DNA of 64,000 nucleotides from UBA9926 sp018645765. GTDB lineage: Bacteria; Pseudomonadota; Gammaproteobacteria; Pseudomonadales; Azotimanducaceae. The position numbers and the translations under genes are program-made. The notes below the pieces were generated by a model. It did no database searches, was not told the origin of the DNA, and saw only the letters and a list, made by a program, of their open reading frames with translations. Shown here in pieces: positions 45,607 to 55,020 of this stretch. The DNA lies in assembly GCA_949372755.1 (NCBI GenBank), contig CASIBO010000011.1, positions 1 through 64,000 on the forward strand, in the 5' to 3' direction. How positions within the stretch are numbered: position 1 is the stretch's first letter; every line of letters starts with the position of its first letter.

Positions 45607-47039
45607 GCCGCCACCTCACAGCGATATAGGCTCGCCAAATTAAACGAAAGTTTCGCGGTCTCGCCCGCACCTTGCGTCAGCACGACATCTGCTTCTTGGA
45701 GGCACTGATGTAACACCTCGGTCGCCATCGACAGCTCGGCCAACCAATGCAACTCTGAAAGCCCGCGGGCCTTGAGTTTTCGATGAAGGTCAGCACCCGT
45801 TGCGCCCGGAATAACGGCTTCGCCGGCCGCATAAACTTCAGAAATCAGTAATACATCGACCAGTGCCAACACCTCAATAAATTGATCAAACAGCTCAGCC
45901 GTACGAGAGTAACGATGGGGCTGATATACCATGACCAATCGGCGTCCCGGCCAACCTTTGCGCACTGCCTCGATGGTTGCCTTCACCTCATTAGGATGAT
46001 GACCATAATCATCGATCAACAAAAATTGCCGCTGGGTCATTGCGCACTGGCCATGCACCTCGAACCGTCGTCCAACACCGGAAAACTGTTTGAGGCCCTC
46101 ACAAATCGCCTCGTCGGCAAGGCCTTCATCGGTTGCAACCGCAACCGCCGCCAGCGCGTTTAAAACATTGTGCCGGCCCGGCATGCCAAACTCGATCGAC
46201 AAGGTTGAATGCGGCGCTGGTCGGATAACGTCAAACCGGCTGAATTGTTCTTTTTGAATCCAGTTCACCACCTGATAGTCAACCTCATCCGAAAAACCAT
46301 AGGTCGCGACCGGTCGCATCATGCTGGGCAACAACGAGGCCACCATCGCGTCGTCTTCGCAGGCCACGACCAAACCGTAAAAAGGCAAGTTGTGAATAAA
46401 CGCGAGAAACGCTTCTTTGAGCTTGGCAAAACTGCCCTCGTAGTTCGCCAAATGATCCCGATCAACATTCGTTAGAACAACCACCATGGGTTGAAGATGA
46501 AGAAAGGAAGCATCGCTTTCATCGGCTTCAGCGATCATGTAATGACTTGAACCCAGCTGCGCATTACTGGCGGTACGATTCAAAAGCCCGCCAATGATAA
46601 AGGTGGGATCTAGGCCTGCTTCGGCAAAAATCGAGGCAATCAAGCTCGTCGTCGTCGTTTTGCCATGGGTTCCTGCAACCGCAATACCATGTCGGTAGCG
46701 CATCAGTTCAGCCAACATTTCGGCGCGCCGTATGACGGGCGTTCGCAACCGCCTAGCTTCATGGAGCTCTGGATTGTCTGGATCAATGGCGCTTGAAATC
46801 ACAACCACATCTGCGCCTTCAACGTGCTGACAAGCATGACCTTTAAAGAGATGAGCGCCTTGATTTCGGAGCCGCTCGGTGACCTCGGACGCATACAGAT
46901 CTGAGCCTGAGACAACATAACCTTGATTCAACAGCACCTCAGCAATACCGCACATACCCGCGCCACCAATCCCCACAAAATGCACGTGCTTGATACGGCG
47001 CATGGCGCGTCCTGATGATTTCAAAACATCACTTTGCAT
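45603..47039 (-). CDS. murC: UDP-N-acetylmuramate--L-alanine ligase MurC
   Basis: First amino-acid ligase of the peptidoglycan stem. HFVGIGGAGMCGIAEVL near residue 21 and the P-loop GTHGKTTTTSL near 125 are intact, and DDYGHHPNE near 340 is typical. The start at 47039 is supported by AAGGTGG seven bases upstream inside ftsW; it overlaps ftsW by 11 bp. The frame is open to 47114 but that extension would lie entirely within ftsW. Normally murG lies between ftsW and murC. Confidence 0.97.
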   Translation of the reverse strand: MQSDVLKSSGRAMRRIKHVHFVGIGGAGMCGIAEVLLNQGYVVSGSDLYASEVTERLRNQGAHLFKGHACQHVEGADVVVISSAIDPDNPELHEARRLRTPVIRRAEMLAELMRYRHGIAVAGTHGKTTTTSLIASIFAEAGLDPTFIIGGLLNRTASNAQLGSSHYMIAEADESDASFLHLQPMVVVLTNVDRDHLANYEGSFAKLKEAFLAFIHNLPFYGLVVACEDDAMVASLLPSMMRPVATYGFSDEVDYQVVNWIQKEQFSRFDVIRPAPHSTLSIEFGMPGRHNVLNALAAVAVATDEGLADEAICEGLKQFSGVGRRFEVHGQCAMTQRQFLLIDDYGHHPNEVKATIEAVRKGWPGRRLVMVYQPHRYSRTAELFDQFIEVLALVDVLLISEVYAAGEAVIPGATGADLHRKLKARGLSELHWLAELSMATEVLHQCLQEADVVLTQGAGETAKLSFNLASLYRCEVAA

Positions 47040-48210
47040 GGCGAGCCACCTTGGTTTTCTTTGGCACCGCAGGCGCAAGGCGACATTCCCAATCAAGGCG
47101 AAGCAACAGCCCAAGCATCACCAGTGAGACCAACAAACTGTTACCACCAAAACTCATAAACGGCAGGGTTAACCCCTTTGTCGGTAGCAGACCCAAGTTC
47201 ACGCCCAAATTAATCAGCGCCTGAACACCGATCAGCATTGAAATACCGGTTGCAAGATTACCGTGGAACGCGAAGCCCGACTGATAACAGCGTTTTCCAA
47301 TCAGCAGGCCCTGGATCACCAAAACACTAAAGCCAATCAACACCAACAGCGCGCCGGCAATACCGAGTTCCTCAACCACGATCGAAAACAAAAAGTCGGT
47401 ATGCGCCTCGGGCAAGAAAAAGAGCTTCTGAACGCTGTTGCCTAATCCAAGTCCAAACCATTCCCCTCGCCCAATTGCAATCAGCGCCTGGGTCAATTGA
47501 TAGCCACCGTCAAACTGATGCGCCCACGGGTCTGTAAAAGAAATCAATCTGGCCAGACGATACGGCTGAAGCACAATCAAAACGACCACCAACAATCCAC
47601 CGGCCAACAACGTCGGCAAGAAGTAGCGCATCGGAACGCCGGCGAAAAACAACATCGCCAACACTGCAGACATCATCACAACACAGGCCCCAAAGTCCGG
47701 CTGAAGCAACAACATACCCACAAGCAGACCGGTCAATCCCAGCGGGAGCAAATAAGCGGACAAGCGCTCTTGGTATCGCGCCGTGGGGCTTGCGAGATAG
47801 GATGCTAGGAAGACCACCGCGAATAATTTAACGAATTCAGAACCCTGCAGCGTAAAGAATCCAAGTGGTATCCAGCGCGTTGCACCATTCACCTCACGAC
47901 CAATACCGGGAATCATCACGAGGACCAATAACATAACGGACAAAGCGTAGAGCACCCAACCGAGCCGCTGCCAAACGCGAATCGGGACAATCAGCGCGCC
48001 CAGCAAGCCCGCCAGACCAAGCCCGAGAAAAACGACGTGTTTGCCGGCAAGATACAGCGGATGACCATAGTTTCGGGCTGCGACTTCCGAGGATGCTGAC
48101 GTCACCATAATCAACCCGAGCATCAATAAAAGACCGGCAGATAACACAACGGTTAAATCCACAGGACTACCCTCACTGGCAACCAACGTATTGAGACGGA
48201 TAGCGCTCAT
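47029..48210 (-). CDS. ftsW: Septal SEDS peptidoglycan polymerase FtsW
   Basis: SEDS-family glycan polymerase partnering FtsI at the septum. 393 residues with about ten membrane segments. The FTLQGSEFVKLF and GIGRGEWFGLGLGNSVQK stretches (read in part) and LPEAHTDFLFSIVVEELG are hallmark SEDS motifs. Overlaps murD by 4 bp and murC by 11 bp. Confidence 0.97.
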   Translation of the reverse strand: MSAIRLNTLVASEGSPVDLTVVLSAGLLLMLGLIMVTSASSEVAARNYGHPLYLAGKHVVFLGLGLAGLLGALIVPIRVWQRLGWVLYALSVMLLVLVMIPGIGREVNGATRWIPLGFFTLQGSEFVKLFAVVFLASYLASPTARYQERLSAYLLPLGLTGLLVGMLLLQPDFGACVVMMSAVLAMLFFAGVPMRYFLPTLLAGGLLVVVLIVLQPYRLARLISFTDPWAHQFDGGYQLTQALIAIGRGEWFGLGLGNSVQKLFFLPEAHTDFLFSIVVEELGIAGALLVLIGFSVLVIQGLLIGKRCYQSGFAFHGNLATGISMLIGVQALINLGVNLGLLPTKGLTLPFMSFGGNSLLVSLVMLGLLLRLDWECRLAPAVPKKTKVARHAK

Positions 48211-49541
48211 GCAGCACGCGCCATTATCAGTTGCTCAAATCGGTCACCCCGAGCTTCGTAACTCGAAAACTGATCGAGGCTGGCGCAAGCGGGCGACAAT
48301 AAAATGACATCGCCCTCGTCCGACAGCTGGACCGCTCGCCGAACCATACAATCAAATTCGGAAAAAACCTCAGGGACTACGAACGGCGCCAGGCTATCGG
48401 CCAACATCGCGCCCGCGTCGCCATAGACCAAAACCTGCTTAAGACTGTGGTGCTGCGTGACTTGACGAACGAGTTCAGAAAAATCTGCGGCCTTAGCTTG
48501 CCCGCCGAGTAATAAAATCATTGGCCCTGCGGACTCAAAATCTTTTAACGCCGATTGGGTCGCACCCACATTCGTCGCTTTTGAATCGTTAACCCACGTT
48601 TTACCATCTTGCAGCTCGATGCGTTGACAGCGATGTCTGAGACCAGAAAATTGACCTAAATCGGCTAGCATCTGACTCAAGTCGAGACCAAGACAGTCCC
48701 CGATCGCAAGGGCTGCCAAGGCATTCATCCAGTGGCTTTTACCATTCAATTTCAAAGTGTCAACCGCGAGCAATGTCTCTTGCCCACGCGCGAGGAATAT
48801 TTGGCCCCCGCGTTCAATGAGCCCAAATTCGGCATCATCTTGCGGGTGCTTGTCGGAGAATAGCTGTAGTTTCTGACGCCCTTTTGCGGTGGCATAGTGT
48901 GCGATATCGCGATGTACCACGCTATTCTCAGCAGTCGAAAAAATATGTGACTTCGCCGCGTAGTAGTCATCAACGGTTTCATAGCGATCTAAATGATCGG
49001 GGCTCAGATTGAGCAATGCCCCGACCTTTAACGGCAACTGCGTTGACAGTTCGAGCTGGTAACTCGACAGTTCTAGGACATAACAACTCGCCGCGTCATC
49101 CAGTAAATCCAAACTCGGCGCACCAATATTGCCGCCAACCCGAACTGATGGGCGCTGCTGGCTTGCAAGAAACCCCACCAAGGTCGTAACGGTCGTTTTC
49201 CCGTTGGAGCCCGTGACACCAATCGTTGGCGCTTTAGCCTGCTGCGAGAACAGATTGATATCATTGGTTAAGACCACGCCTTTTCGTCGAGCATCAGCAA
49301 GGGCTGGCAAAGCCAAAGGAACCCCGGGGCTGATATACCAGTGCGCACCGGGCTGCGGCACAAGCTGCGCAATCGACTGCACGGCCTTGTCGTACCCCAT
49401 TTCCTGGAGCACCTGCCTCGCCCGATCTGAGACTCGGTCCTCACCCACGATAAAATCAATTCGCTGTTGCGTTAAGAATCTGGCAACCGACAACCCGGTT
49501 TGTCCGAGACCAATCACAACTGGGACTAAGCGCGTTTTCAT
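48207..49541 (-). CDS. murD: UDP-N-acetylmuramoylalanine--D-glutamate ligase MurD
   Basis: Adds D-Glu to the stem. 444 residues with the P-loop GVTGSNGKTTVTTL near 108, NLSPDHLDRY near 180 and the late LLSPACASLDQFSSYEARG motif (near 415), all in family form. The ATGA overlap joins it directly to murE; murF and mraY, which normally lie between, are not present. Confidence 0.98.
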   Translation of the reverse strand: MKTRLVPVVIGLGQTGLSVARFLTQQRIDFIVGEDRVSDRARQVLQEMGYDKAVQSIAQLVPQPGAHWYISPGVPLALPALADARRKGVVLTNDINLFSQQAKAPTIGVTGSNGKTTVTTLVGFLASQQRPSVRVGGNIGAPSLDLLDDAASCYVLELSSYQLELSTQLPLKVGALLNLSPDHLDRYETVDDYYAAKSHIFSTAENSVVHRDIAHYATAKGRQKLQLFSDKHPQDDAEFGLIERGGQIFLARGQETLLAVDTLKLNGKSHWMNALAALAIGDCLGLDLSQMLADLGQFSGLRHRCQRIELQDGKTWVNDSKATNVGATQSALKDFESAGPMILLLGGQAKAADFSELVRQVTQHHSLKQVLVYGDAGAMLADSLAPFVVPEVFSEFDCMVRRAVQLSDEGDVILLSPACASLDQFSSYEARGDRFEQLIMARAA

Positions 49542-50998
49542 GACACCCTGCCCCGCTGTATCAATTCCGCCGTAACGATCGCCTCATCGTTGAAGGGATA
49601 ACGGACGCCTTGAATCTCTTGATACTGCTCATGCCCTTTACCCAGAATGACGACCACATCCCCCGGTTCTTGCAGGGTTAAGGCCCGCTGGATGGCCGCC
49701 TTGCGATCGGTCAGGCAATTAGCCGGATCCAAGGGGACGGCGAGATTTCGGCACATGTCATCAATAATAGTCGCTGGGCTCTCGGATCGCGGATTATCAC
49801 TGGTAAAGAGACAAAGATCGCTGTGCCGGACTGCCGCGTCCCCCATTAAAGGCCGTTTGCCTGGATCGCGATCGCCACCACAGCCCAACACACAAATCAG
49901 CCGGTTCTTACAGTGCAGTCTGAGCGACAGCAGCACCTGAGCCACAGCATCGGGTGTGTGAGCAAAATCAATGAGTACCGTCCGATCCGCATGCGGCACC
50001 GGCTGTAGCCGACCCGGTGGCGGCTGACAATTGGACAGTGCGGCGCCCATATCGTCGAGTTCAACGCCATACCAATAAAGCAGGCCCGCCACCGCCAGCA
50101 AATTGCTGACATTGTGCCGCCCGAGCACCGCGCTCCGTACGGTTGTGCAGCCGGCTGGGGTACACAATCTAAATTGAACGCCCGCCGCCTGAAATTCCAG
50201 CGCCTCGGCACGGATCAGGGCGCCAGGGGCATCCATTTGACTATAGCCCAGCACTTCCGGCACCTGCGGTGCTTGCGCTAAAGCGGCGAGCCAAGGGTCA
50301 TCTAAATTCAAGAGCGCGCACTGCAACCCTTCCCACTGAAGCAATTTGGCCTTAGCTTCACGATAACTTGCCATGTTACCGTGATAGTCGAGGTGATCTC
50401 GCGTGACATTGGTGAACACAGCGGCGTGGATCGTTGTGCCCACCAGACGGCCTTGCACGAGACCATGCGATGACGCCTCAATAAGCGCCATTTTGGCTCC
50501 CGCATCCAGCATGGATTTAAGCGATGATTGAATGACCACCGCGTCCGGCGTTGTGAGCCCAGAGTCCTGAAGGCTGGTCAAAAACCCTTTCCCAAGCGTT
50601 CCGATAATGCCCGCCGAGCGGTTCAAATACGTTAAGGCGCTTGCCGCTAGATAGGTTACGGAGGTTTTACCATTGGTTCCGGTCACAGCGACTGTCGTCA
50701 AATGCTTCGACGGCTCATTATAAAAACGACTCGCCATTTTACCGATCTCTTCCGCCAAATTCGGCACACCGATCACGGGGACCCCTATACCCTCTTGGGC
50801 CGATGCCGAATCACAGAGTACGGCGCAGGCCCCGGCGGTCACCGCATTTTTGATAAAACAGCGACCATCATGCGCGTTACCCTGCAGCGCAATGAAGACC
50901 TGCCCCGGCTCGACGCGCCGACTATCTAACGCAATACCCGTTACTGCAATATCCGGCAGGTCAACCCTTGGCAACAATGCGCGTAAAGAGACGGTCAT
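49538..50998 (-). CDS. murE: UDP-MurNAc-L-Ala-D-Glu--meso-diaminopimelate ligase MurE
   Basis: Adds meso-diaminopimelate, seen from the DNPRSESP recognition motif (near residue 400), the form used by DAP-type enzymes rather than lysine-type. The P-loop GTNGKTSVTYL is near 107 and LGKGHEQYQE near 455. 486 residues. It is a MurE, not a MurF or a fusion, judged by its motif and length. Shares one base with the ftsI stop. Confidence 0.98.
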   Translation of the reverse strand: MTVSLRALLPRVDLPDIAVTGIALDSRRVEPGQVFIALQGNAHDGRCFIKNAVTAGACAVLCDSASAQEGIGVPVIGVPNLAEEIGKMASRFYNEPSKHLTTVAVTGTNGKTSVTYLAASALTYLNRSAGIIGTLGKGFLTSLQDSGLTTPDAVVIQSSLKSMLDAGAKMALIEASSHGLVQGRLVGTTIHAAVFTNVTRDHLDYHGNMASYREAKAKLLQWEGLQCALLNLDDPWLAALAQAPQVPEVLGYSQMDAPGALIRAEALEFQAAGVQFRLCTPAGCTTVRSAVLGRHNVSNLLAVAGLLYWYGVELDDMGAALSNCQPPPGRLQPVPHADRTVLIDFAHTPDAVAQVLLSLRLHCKNRLICVLGCGGDRDPGKRPLMGDAAVRHSDLCLFTSDNPRSESPATIIDDMCRNLAVPLDPANCLTDRKAAIQRALTLQEPGDVVVILGKGHEQYQEIQGVRYPFNDEAIVTAELIQRGRVS

Positions 50999-52650
50999 TA
51001 CACAGCCTCCCGAGTATCAGTGGGCGGCACACTCAGCAATCGCAATACATTCGACATGACTCTGGAAAAAATAGGCGCCGCGATACTGCCGCCGCCAACC
51101 TGTTCGGTTTTCGGCTCGTTGATCAAGACCACGCCCACAAACCTTGGCGAATATTGCGGCGCGAACCCTGCGAAAAACGCAATATGCCGCGTATCGTCGT
51201 ATCCGTTCTTACCGATTTTTCGCGCTGTTCCAGTCTTACCGCCAACATCATAGGATTCAATCGCAGCTTTTTTCCCCGTGCCTTCGGTGATCACGCGCCC
51301 GAGCATGCTTTGCAGCTGAAAGGCAATCTGCGCATTCATCACCCGCTCACCTTTCGAGGTCTGATCCGCAATCAGTGTGACCTCACGCTTGATACCGCCC
51401 GATGCTATGGTGCTGTAAGCAGATGCAAGCTGAAGCGGGGTCACGGTCAAACCATAACCATAGGCAAAAGTTACGCGTTCAATGTCCTTCCATCGGCGAC
51501 GGTTGGGCAGGAATCCACTGCTCTCCCCTGGAAAGCCAACACCCGTGACTTCACCAAAGCCCAGCGTTTGGAACTGCTTCCAAATATCGTATTCGTTAAG
51601 ACTGAGCGCAAGCCGGCTAATCCCAACTTGACTGGAATACGCTAAAATACCGCCTAAGTCCAAGACGCCTCGATTACGAGGATCCTTTATAACGGCATCA
51701 TCAACTCTTAAAAACCCAGGACTGGTGTCGATCGTGTAATCCAAATCGAGACCCGACTCTAATGCAACCGCAACCGTAAAGGGCTTCACCGTTGAGCCGG
51801 GCTCAAAGACATCGGTCACCGCTCGATTTCGCACTGACGAGAGATCTAACTGGATACGATTATTGGGGTTGTAAGACGGCTGGTTCGCCATCGCCAGTAC
51901 TTCACCGGTTTGGACATCCAAGAGCACGAAAGACCCCGATAGCGCCTCGTATTGTGCGATCGCTGATTTGAGCTCCCGATAAGCCAAGAACTGTAAGCGT
52001 TGATCAATCGAGAGCCTTAGATTTCGGCCCGGAACTGCCTCAGCAACAGGCATAATATCCCGAACGATTTCACCATAGAGGTTTTTAAGTACCTTCTTTT
52101 TGCCAGGCTTGCCACTCAACCAGTCATCAAACGACAACTCAATGCCTTCCTGACCGACATCATCGATATTGGTAAAACCCACGACATGCGCTGCGATTTC
52201 ACCGCCGGGGTAGAATCGGTGGTACTCCTTCTCGCCATAAACGCCAGGCAATCCAAGACTCAGGATCGCATCGGCCTCGGAGGGTTTAGCACGGCGTCGA
52301 AGGTAAACAAAATTGCGGCTTTCAGCGCGGCGCATTTTAAGCGTGAATTCCTCAACCGAGACCCCAAGCCCCGTCGATAGCTCGGTGAGGCTTTGCTGAT
52401 CCTCCGGGAGCTCGGAAGGATTAGCCCATAGCGAGACAACCGGCGAACTCACCGCTAACGGGTTATCTCGGCGGTCCAAAATCATGCCGCGGTGGGCATT
52501 GATCCGCTCCATTCGAATGGTTCGGGCATCACCCTGATCTTGAAGAAAGTCTTTTTCAGACATTTCGATATAGATCAGTCGTCCGGCACCGCCCGCCATC
52601 AATAGCAAAAACAAAAATGCTGCCAGATGGATTCTGAAGGCAGGGGTCAT
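50998..52650 (-). CDS. ftsI: Septal transpeptidase FtsI (PBP3)
   Basis: Class B penicillin-binding protein that cross-links septal peptidoglycan. 550 residues: one N-terminal anchor (about 8-26), pedestal domain, then transpeptidase. The active serine is in GSTVKPF (SxxK, near 287) and KTGTA is near 473. The second motif, normally SxN (SSN), reads SSQ in YSSQVGISRLAL near 340; the codon is CAA. No sign of frame damage. Overlaps ftsL by 4 bp. Confidence 0.97.
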   Translation of the reverse strand: MTPAFRIHLAAFLFLLLMAGGAGRLIYIEMSEKDFLQDQGDARTIRMERINAHRGMILDRRDNPLAVSSPVVSLWANPSELPEDQQSLTELSTGLGVSVEEFTLKMRRAESRNFVYLRRRAKPSEADAILSLGLPGVYGEKEYHRFYPGGEIAAHVVGFTNIDDVGQEGIELSFDDWLSGKPGKKKVLKNLYGEIVRDIMPVAEAVPGRNLRLSIDQRLQFLAYRELKSAIAQYEALSGSFVLLDVQTGEVLAMANQPSYNPNNRIQLDLSSVRNRAVTDVFEPGSTVKPFTVAVALESGLDLDYTIDTSPGFLRVDDAVIKDPRNRGVLDLGGILAYSSQVGISRLALSLNEYDIWKQFQTLGFGEVTGVGFPGESSGFLPNRRRWKDIERVTFAYGYGLTVTPLQLASAYSTIASGGIKREVTLIADQTSKGERVMNAQIAFQLQSMLGRVITEGTGKKAAIESYDVGGKTGTARKIGKNGYDDTRHIAFFAGFAPQYSPRFVGVVLINEPKTEQVGGGSIAAPIFSRVMSNVLRLLSVPPTDTREAV

Positions 52651-53003
52651 TCCTGGTCTCCATCAACGCTGGCGGTTTGCAAAAGCCTCGGCGAGCGACG
52701 CATCAAAACCAAATTAGCTTGACGCGGCGTCTGCATGTGCAACTCCTCCCGCGCCAACTGGTCAACGCGGTTGTACCCGGCCCAAGCGCTTTGCTCAAGC
52801 AATAACCGCTCGTACTCGCTATCGAGATTATCACTAACATGCTCTTCAACTTGAATTCGACTGTAGAGCGCTCGCGTTTCATGGGACACCAAAATCACAC
52901 CCACACTCGACGCCAAAACAAAAGCCATGATCAACAGGACCCGTCTTGGCCAGCCGCCACCTAACCAGCTCAAACATTGCAGCACTAACGGTTGACCGCT
53001 CAC
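52647..53003 (-). CDS. ftsL: Cell division protein FtsL
   Basis: A 118-residue bitopic protein: short cytosolic tail, membrane segment at about 21-41, then a periplasmic leucine-zipper-like coil (about 45-85) ending in the ELHMQTPRQANLVL motif. Forms the FtsQLB complex. 4-bp overlaps with rsmH and ftsI. Low sequence conservation is usual; position settles the call. Confidence 0.93.
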   Translation of the reverse strand: MSGQPLVLQCLSWLGGGWPRRVLLIMAFVLASSVGVILVSHETRALYSRIQVEEHVSDNLDSEYERLLLEQSAWAGYNRVDQLAREELHMQTPRQANLVLMRRSPRLLQTASVDGDQE

Positions 53004-53917
53004 GCTATTTTCTCCATCGCACGCATGACCGCACTACGAGCCCGTGGGTTCAGCGCCAATTCTGGGTTCGTTGCACGCCACTTCCCAAGAGAGCGCACTG
53101 GCCGTTGAATCTGATGATCAAAAATCGGGAATTTAGACGGGTAGGGATCGTTTTTTTCTTGCTGCTTGATGAACCGTTTAGCACGACGGTCTTCTAAAGA
53201 ATGAAAGCTAATCACAACCAACCGCCCACCCATTTCGAGCAAGTCAGGCGTTGCTGCCAAGCATTCGTCAATGTCCTTGAGCTCCTGATTCACCTGAATA
53301 CGAACAGCCTGAAAAACCCGAGTTGCCGGATGTTTATTGGGATCATGACTTGGCGAAACTTTGGCGACCAACTGCGCCAAATCCTGGGTTGTTTGCAGCG
53401 GCGTGACAGCCCTTGCGGCAACGATGCCGCGCGCAATCCGTCGTGCATGGCGCTCCTCACCATATTCCTTTAGCACCACCCCGATTTCCGATTCAGAGGC
53501 CCGATTGAGCCACTCTGCCGCGGTTTCGCCCGCCGTATTATCCATTCGCATATCTAACGGACCGGGCTTGCCAAAGCTAAACCCGCGTTCAGCCACATCC
53601 AGTTGATTTGAGGACACGCCGAGATCTAGCAAAATGCCATCGACCCTATCGACCGATGAAGCGGCCACATGATCTTTGATTTGCGCAAAAGATCCTTGAA
53701 CAATCGACACTCGAGCATCATGGCCCATACTAGCTTGAGCCACCGCGATCGCCTCTGGATCTTTATCTATTACCATTAATCGCCCTTGGTCTGAGAGCTT
53801 GCTCAAGATTGCTGCCGAATGTCCGCCACGGCCAAAAGTACAATCGATGTAAAAGCCATCTAATCGATGCACCAAGACATCGACCGCCTGTTCGAGCATT
53901 ACAGGAATGTGCGTCAT
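53000..53917 (-). CDS. rsmH: 16S rRNA (cytosine-1402-N4)-methyltransferase RsmH (MraW)
   Basis: SAM-dependent methylase of 16S rRNA C1402, the partner modification to RsmI, which is also in this window. DCTFGRGGHS (SAM site) near residue 25, GILLDLGVSSNQLD near 95 and VISFHSLEDR near 232 are seen. 305 residues. 11 bp after mraZ. Confidence 0.98.
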   Translation of the reverse strand: MTHIPVMLEQAVDVLVHRLDGFYIDCTFGRGGHSAAILSKLSDQGRLMVIDKDPEAIAVAQASMGHDARVSIVQGSFAQIKDHVAASSVDRVDGILLDLGVSSNQLDVAERGFSFGKPGPLDMRMDNTAGETAAEWLNRASESEIGVVLKEYGEERHARRIARGIVAARAVTPLQTTQDLAQLVAKVSPSHDPNKHPATRVFQAVRIQVNQELKDIDECLAATPDLLEMGGRLVVISFHSLEDRRAKRFIKQQEKNDPYPSKFPIFDHQIQRPVRSLGKWRATNPELALNPRARSAVMRAMEKIA

Positions 53918-53928
53918 GACGCCTCGAC

Positions 53929-54381
53929 CTAGAGTGAAAGTGATTGCAATTCATCCGGCATACCGCCTTCTGACTGCACTTCAAGCCATTGATCGCGTCG
54001 AGCGCTCCATGTGAGCTCATCCCACAATTCCAATTTATTACCTTGACCTAACAAAACCGTTTGCTTGTCCAGACCGGCATATTCTCTGAGAGGCGGCGTA
54101 ATTAAAATACGACCATTTTTATCCATGGGGATATCAGTGGCGTGGCCGATCAACAAACGCTGCACCCGTCGCGCTGCAGTGTTAAAACTCGGCAGCGATT
54201 CAACCTTTCTTTGAATATCTTCCCAAGCAGGCTGCGGATAAATCAGCAGGCAGCGTTCCTCGGTATCGATGGTGACCACCACAGCACCCCGACAAGATTC
54301 CATAATCTCATCGCGATAACGCGTGGGTACCGTCAGGCGACCCTTCGCATCCATGTTGACCTGGTTGACCCCTCTGAACAC
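53929..54381 (-). CDS. mraZ: Transcriptional regulator MraZ
   Basis: DNA-binding ring protein that represses its own dcw operon in E. coli. 150 residues with two AbrB-like repeats, seen as the MDAKGRLTVPTRYRD motif (near 10) and DKNGRILITPPLRE (near 88). The start codon is GTG. The three phased GTGGG boxes just upstream are its likely operator. Confidence 0.97.
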   Translation of the reverse strand: MFRGVNQVNMDAKGRLTVPTRYRDEIMESCRGAVVVTIDTEERCLLIYPQPAWEDIQRKVESLPSFNTAARRVQRLLIGHATDIPMDKNGRILITPPLREYAGLDKQTVLLGQGNKLELWDELTWSARRDQWLEVQSEGGMPDELQSLSL

Positions 54382-54407
54382 TGCCGTAATCCCTTCGATT
54401 AAAATTG

Positions 54408-54432
54408 CCCACTAAACTCCACAAATACCCAC
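54408..54432 (-). promoter_or_regulatory. MraZ operator: three 10-bp-phased GTGGG boxes
   Basis: On the minus strand GTGGG, GTGGA and GTGGG occur at 54432, 54422 and 54412, each followed by five bases, so exactly 10 bp apart. This is the arrangement MraZ is known to bind in E. coli (TGGGN direct repeats). They lie between the -10 hexamer and the mraZ start, fitting autorepression. Confidence 0.85.
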
Positions 54433-54447
54433 ATTTGTGCACTTCGA

Positions 54448-54476
54448 ACAATAAAAAGACCCGGCAATGAAGTCAA
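54448..54476 (-). promoter_or_regulatory. Sigma70 promoter of the mraZ/dcw operon
   Basis: On the minus strand TTGACT (54476-54471) and TATTGT (54453-54448) are 17 bases apart. The first MraZ box is 16 bases past the -10 box. Confidence 0.75.
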
Positions 54477-54652
54477 GCAGGTAAAATCGAAATTTCCTTA
54501 GGTTTCACAAGGGTTTAGGAAAGATTCGAAATCTGGAAATGCGTTTACAGATAGTTCGCCATCTTGAACAGGCAGATGAGGGCATAACTTAATGTAGATT
54601 ATTAAGTTAGAGGGTTTTTATATCTTTTTAGAATATGAAACTGAAAATAAGC

Positions 54653-54985
54653 GGGAGTTAGCAATAAGCCGGGTTCTGTCGAGGATAATCATTCATCTGT
54701 GATGTCTGTCGCCAAACACCTATAGCAACCTACCCGAACTCACCTGCGGGCCGCAGTCATCGAGTTCCTATTTGGTCTTGCTCCGAGTGGGGTTTACCTT
54801 GCCACAACTGTTACCAGCCGCGCGGTGCGCTCTTACCGCACCATTTCACCCTTACCAAGAAAACTTGGCGGTTTTCTTTCTGTTGCACTTGCCGTGGGCT
54901 CGCGCCCCCCAGGCGTTACCTGGCACTCTGCCCTATGGAGCCCGGACTTTCCTCTGCTAAAGCAGCGATTACCTGGCTAACTCCC
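54653..54985 (-). ncRNA. rnpB: RNase P RNA, type A
   Basis: Catalytic RNA that trims tRNA 5' ends. On the minus strand it opens and closes with the P1 pair GGGAGTTAGC / GCTAACTCCC. The universally conserved GAGGAAAGTCCGGGCTCC, CAGGGTGCCAGGTAACGCC-like (here CAGAGTGCC), AAGGGTGAAA, GGTAAGAGCGCACC and the 3' CGACAGAACCCGGCTTA segments are all present in order. About 333 bases. It lies between rsmI and mraZ, the usual place in Pseudomonas-like genomes. Confidence 0.98.
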
Positions 54986-55020
54986 AAACTGAGCTTACCG
55001 CCATCGCCCGCTGATCACAA

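Noticed and set aside
47040..47114. Upstream extension of murC to 47114.
   Set aside because: The added 25 residues lie wholly inside ftsW and do not match MurC; the ATG at 47039 has a good ribosome site.
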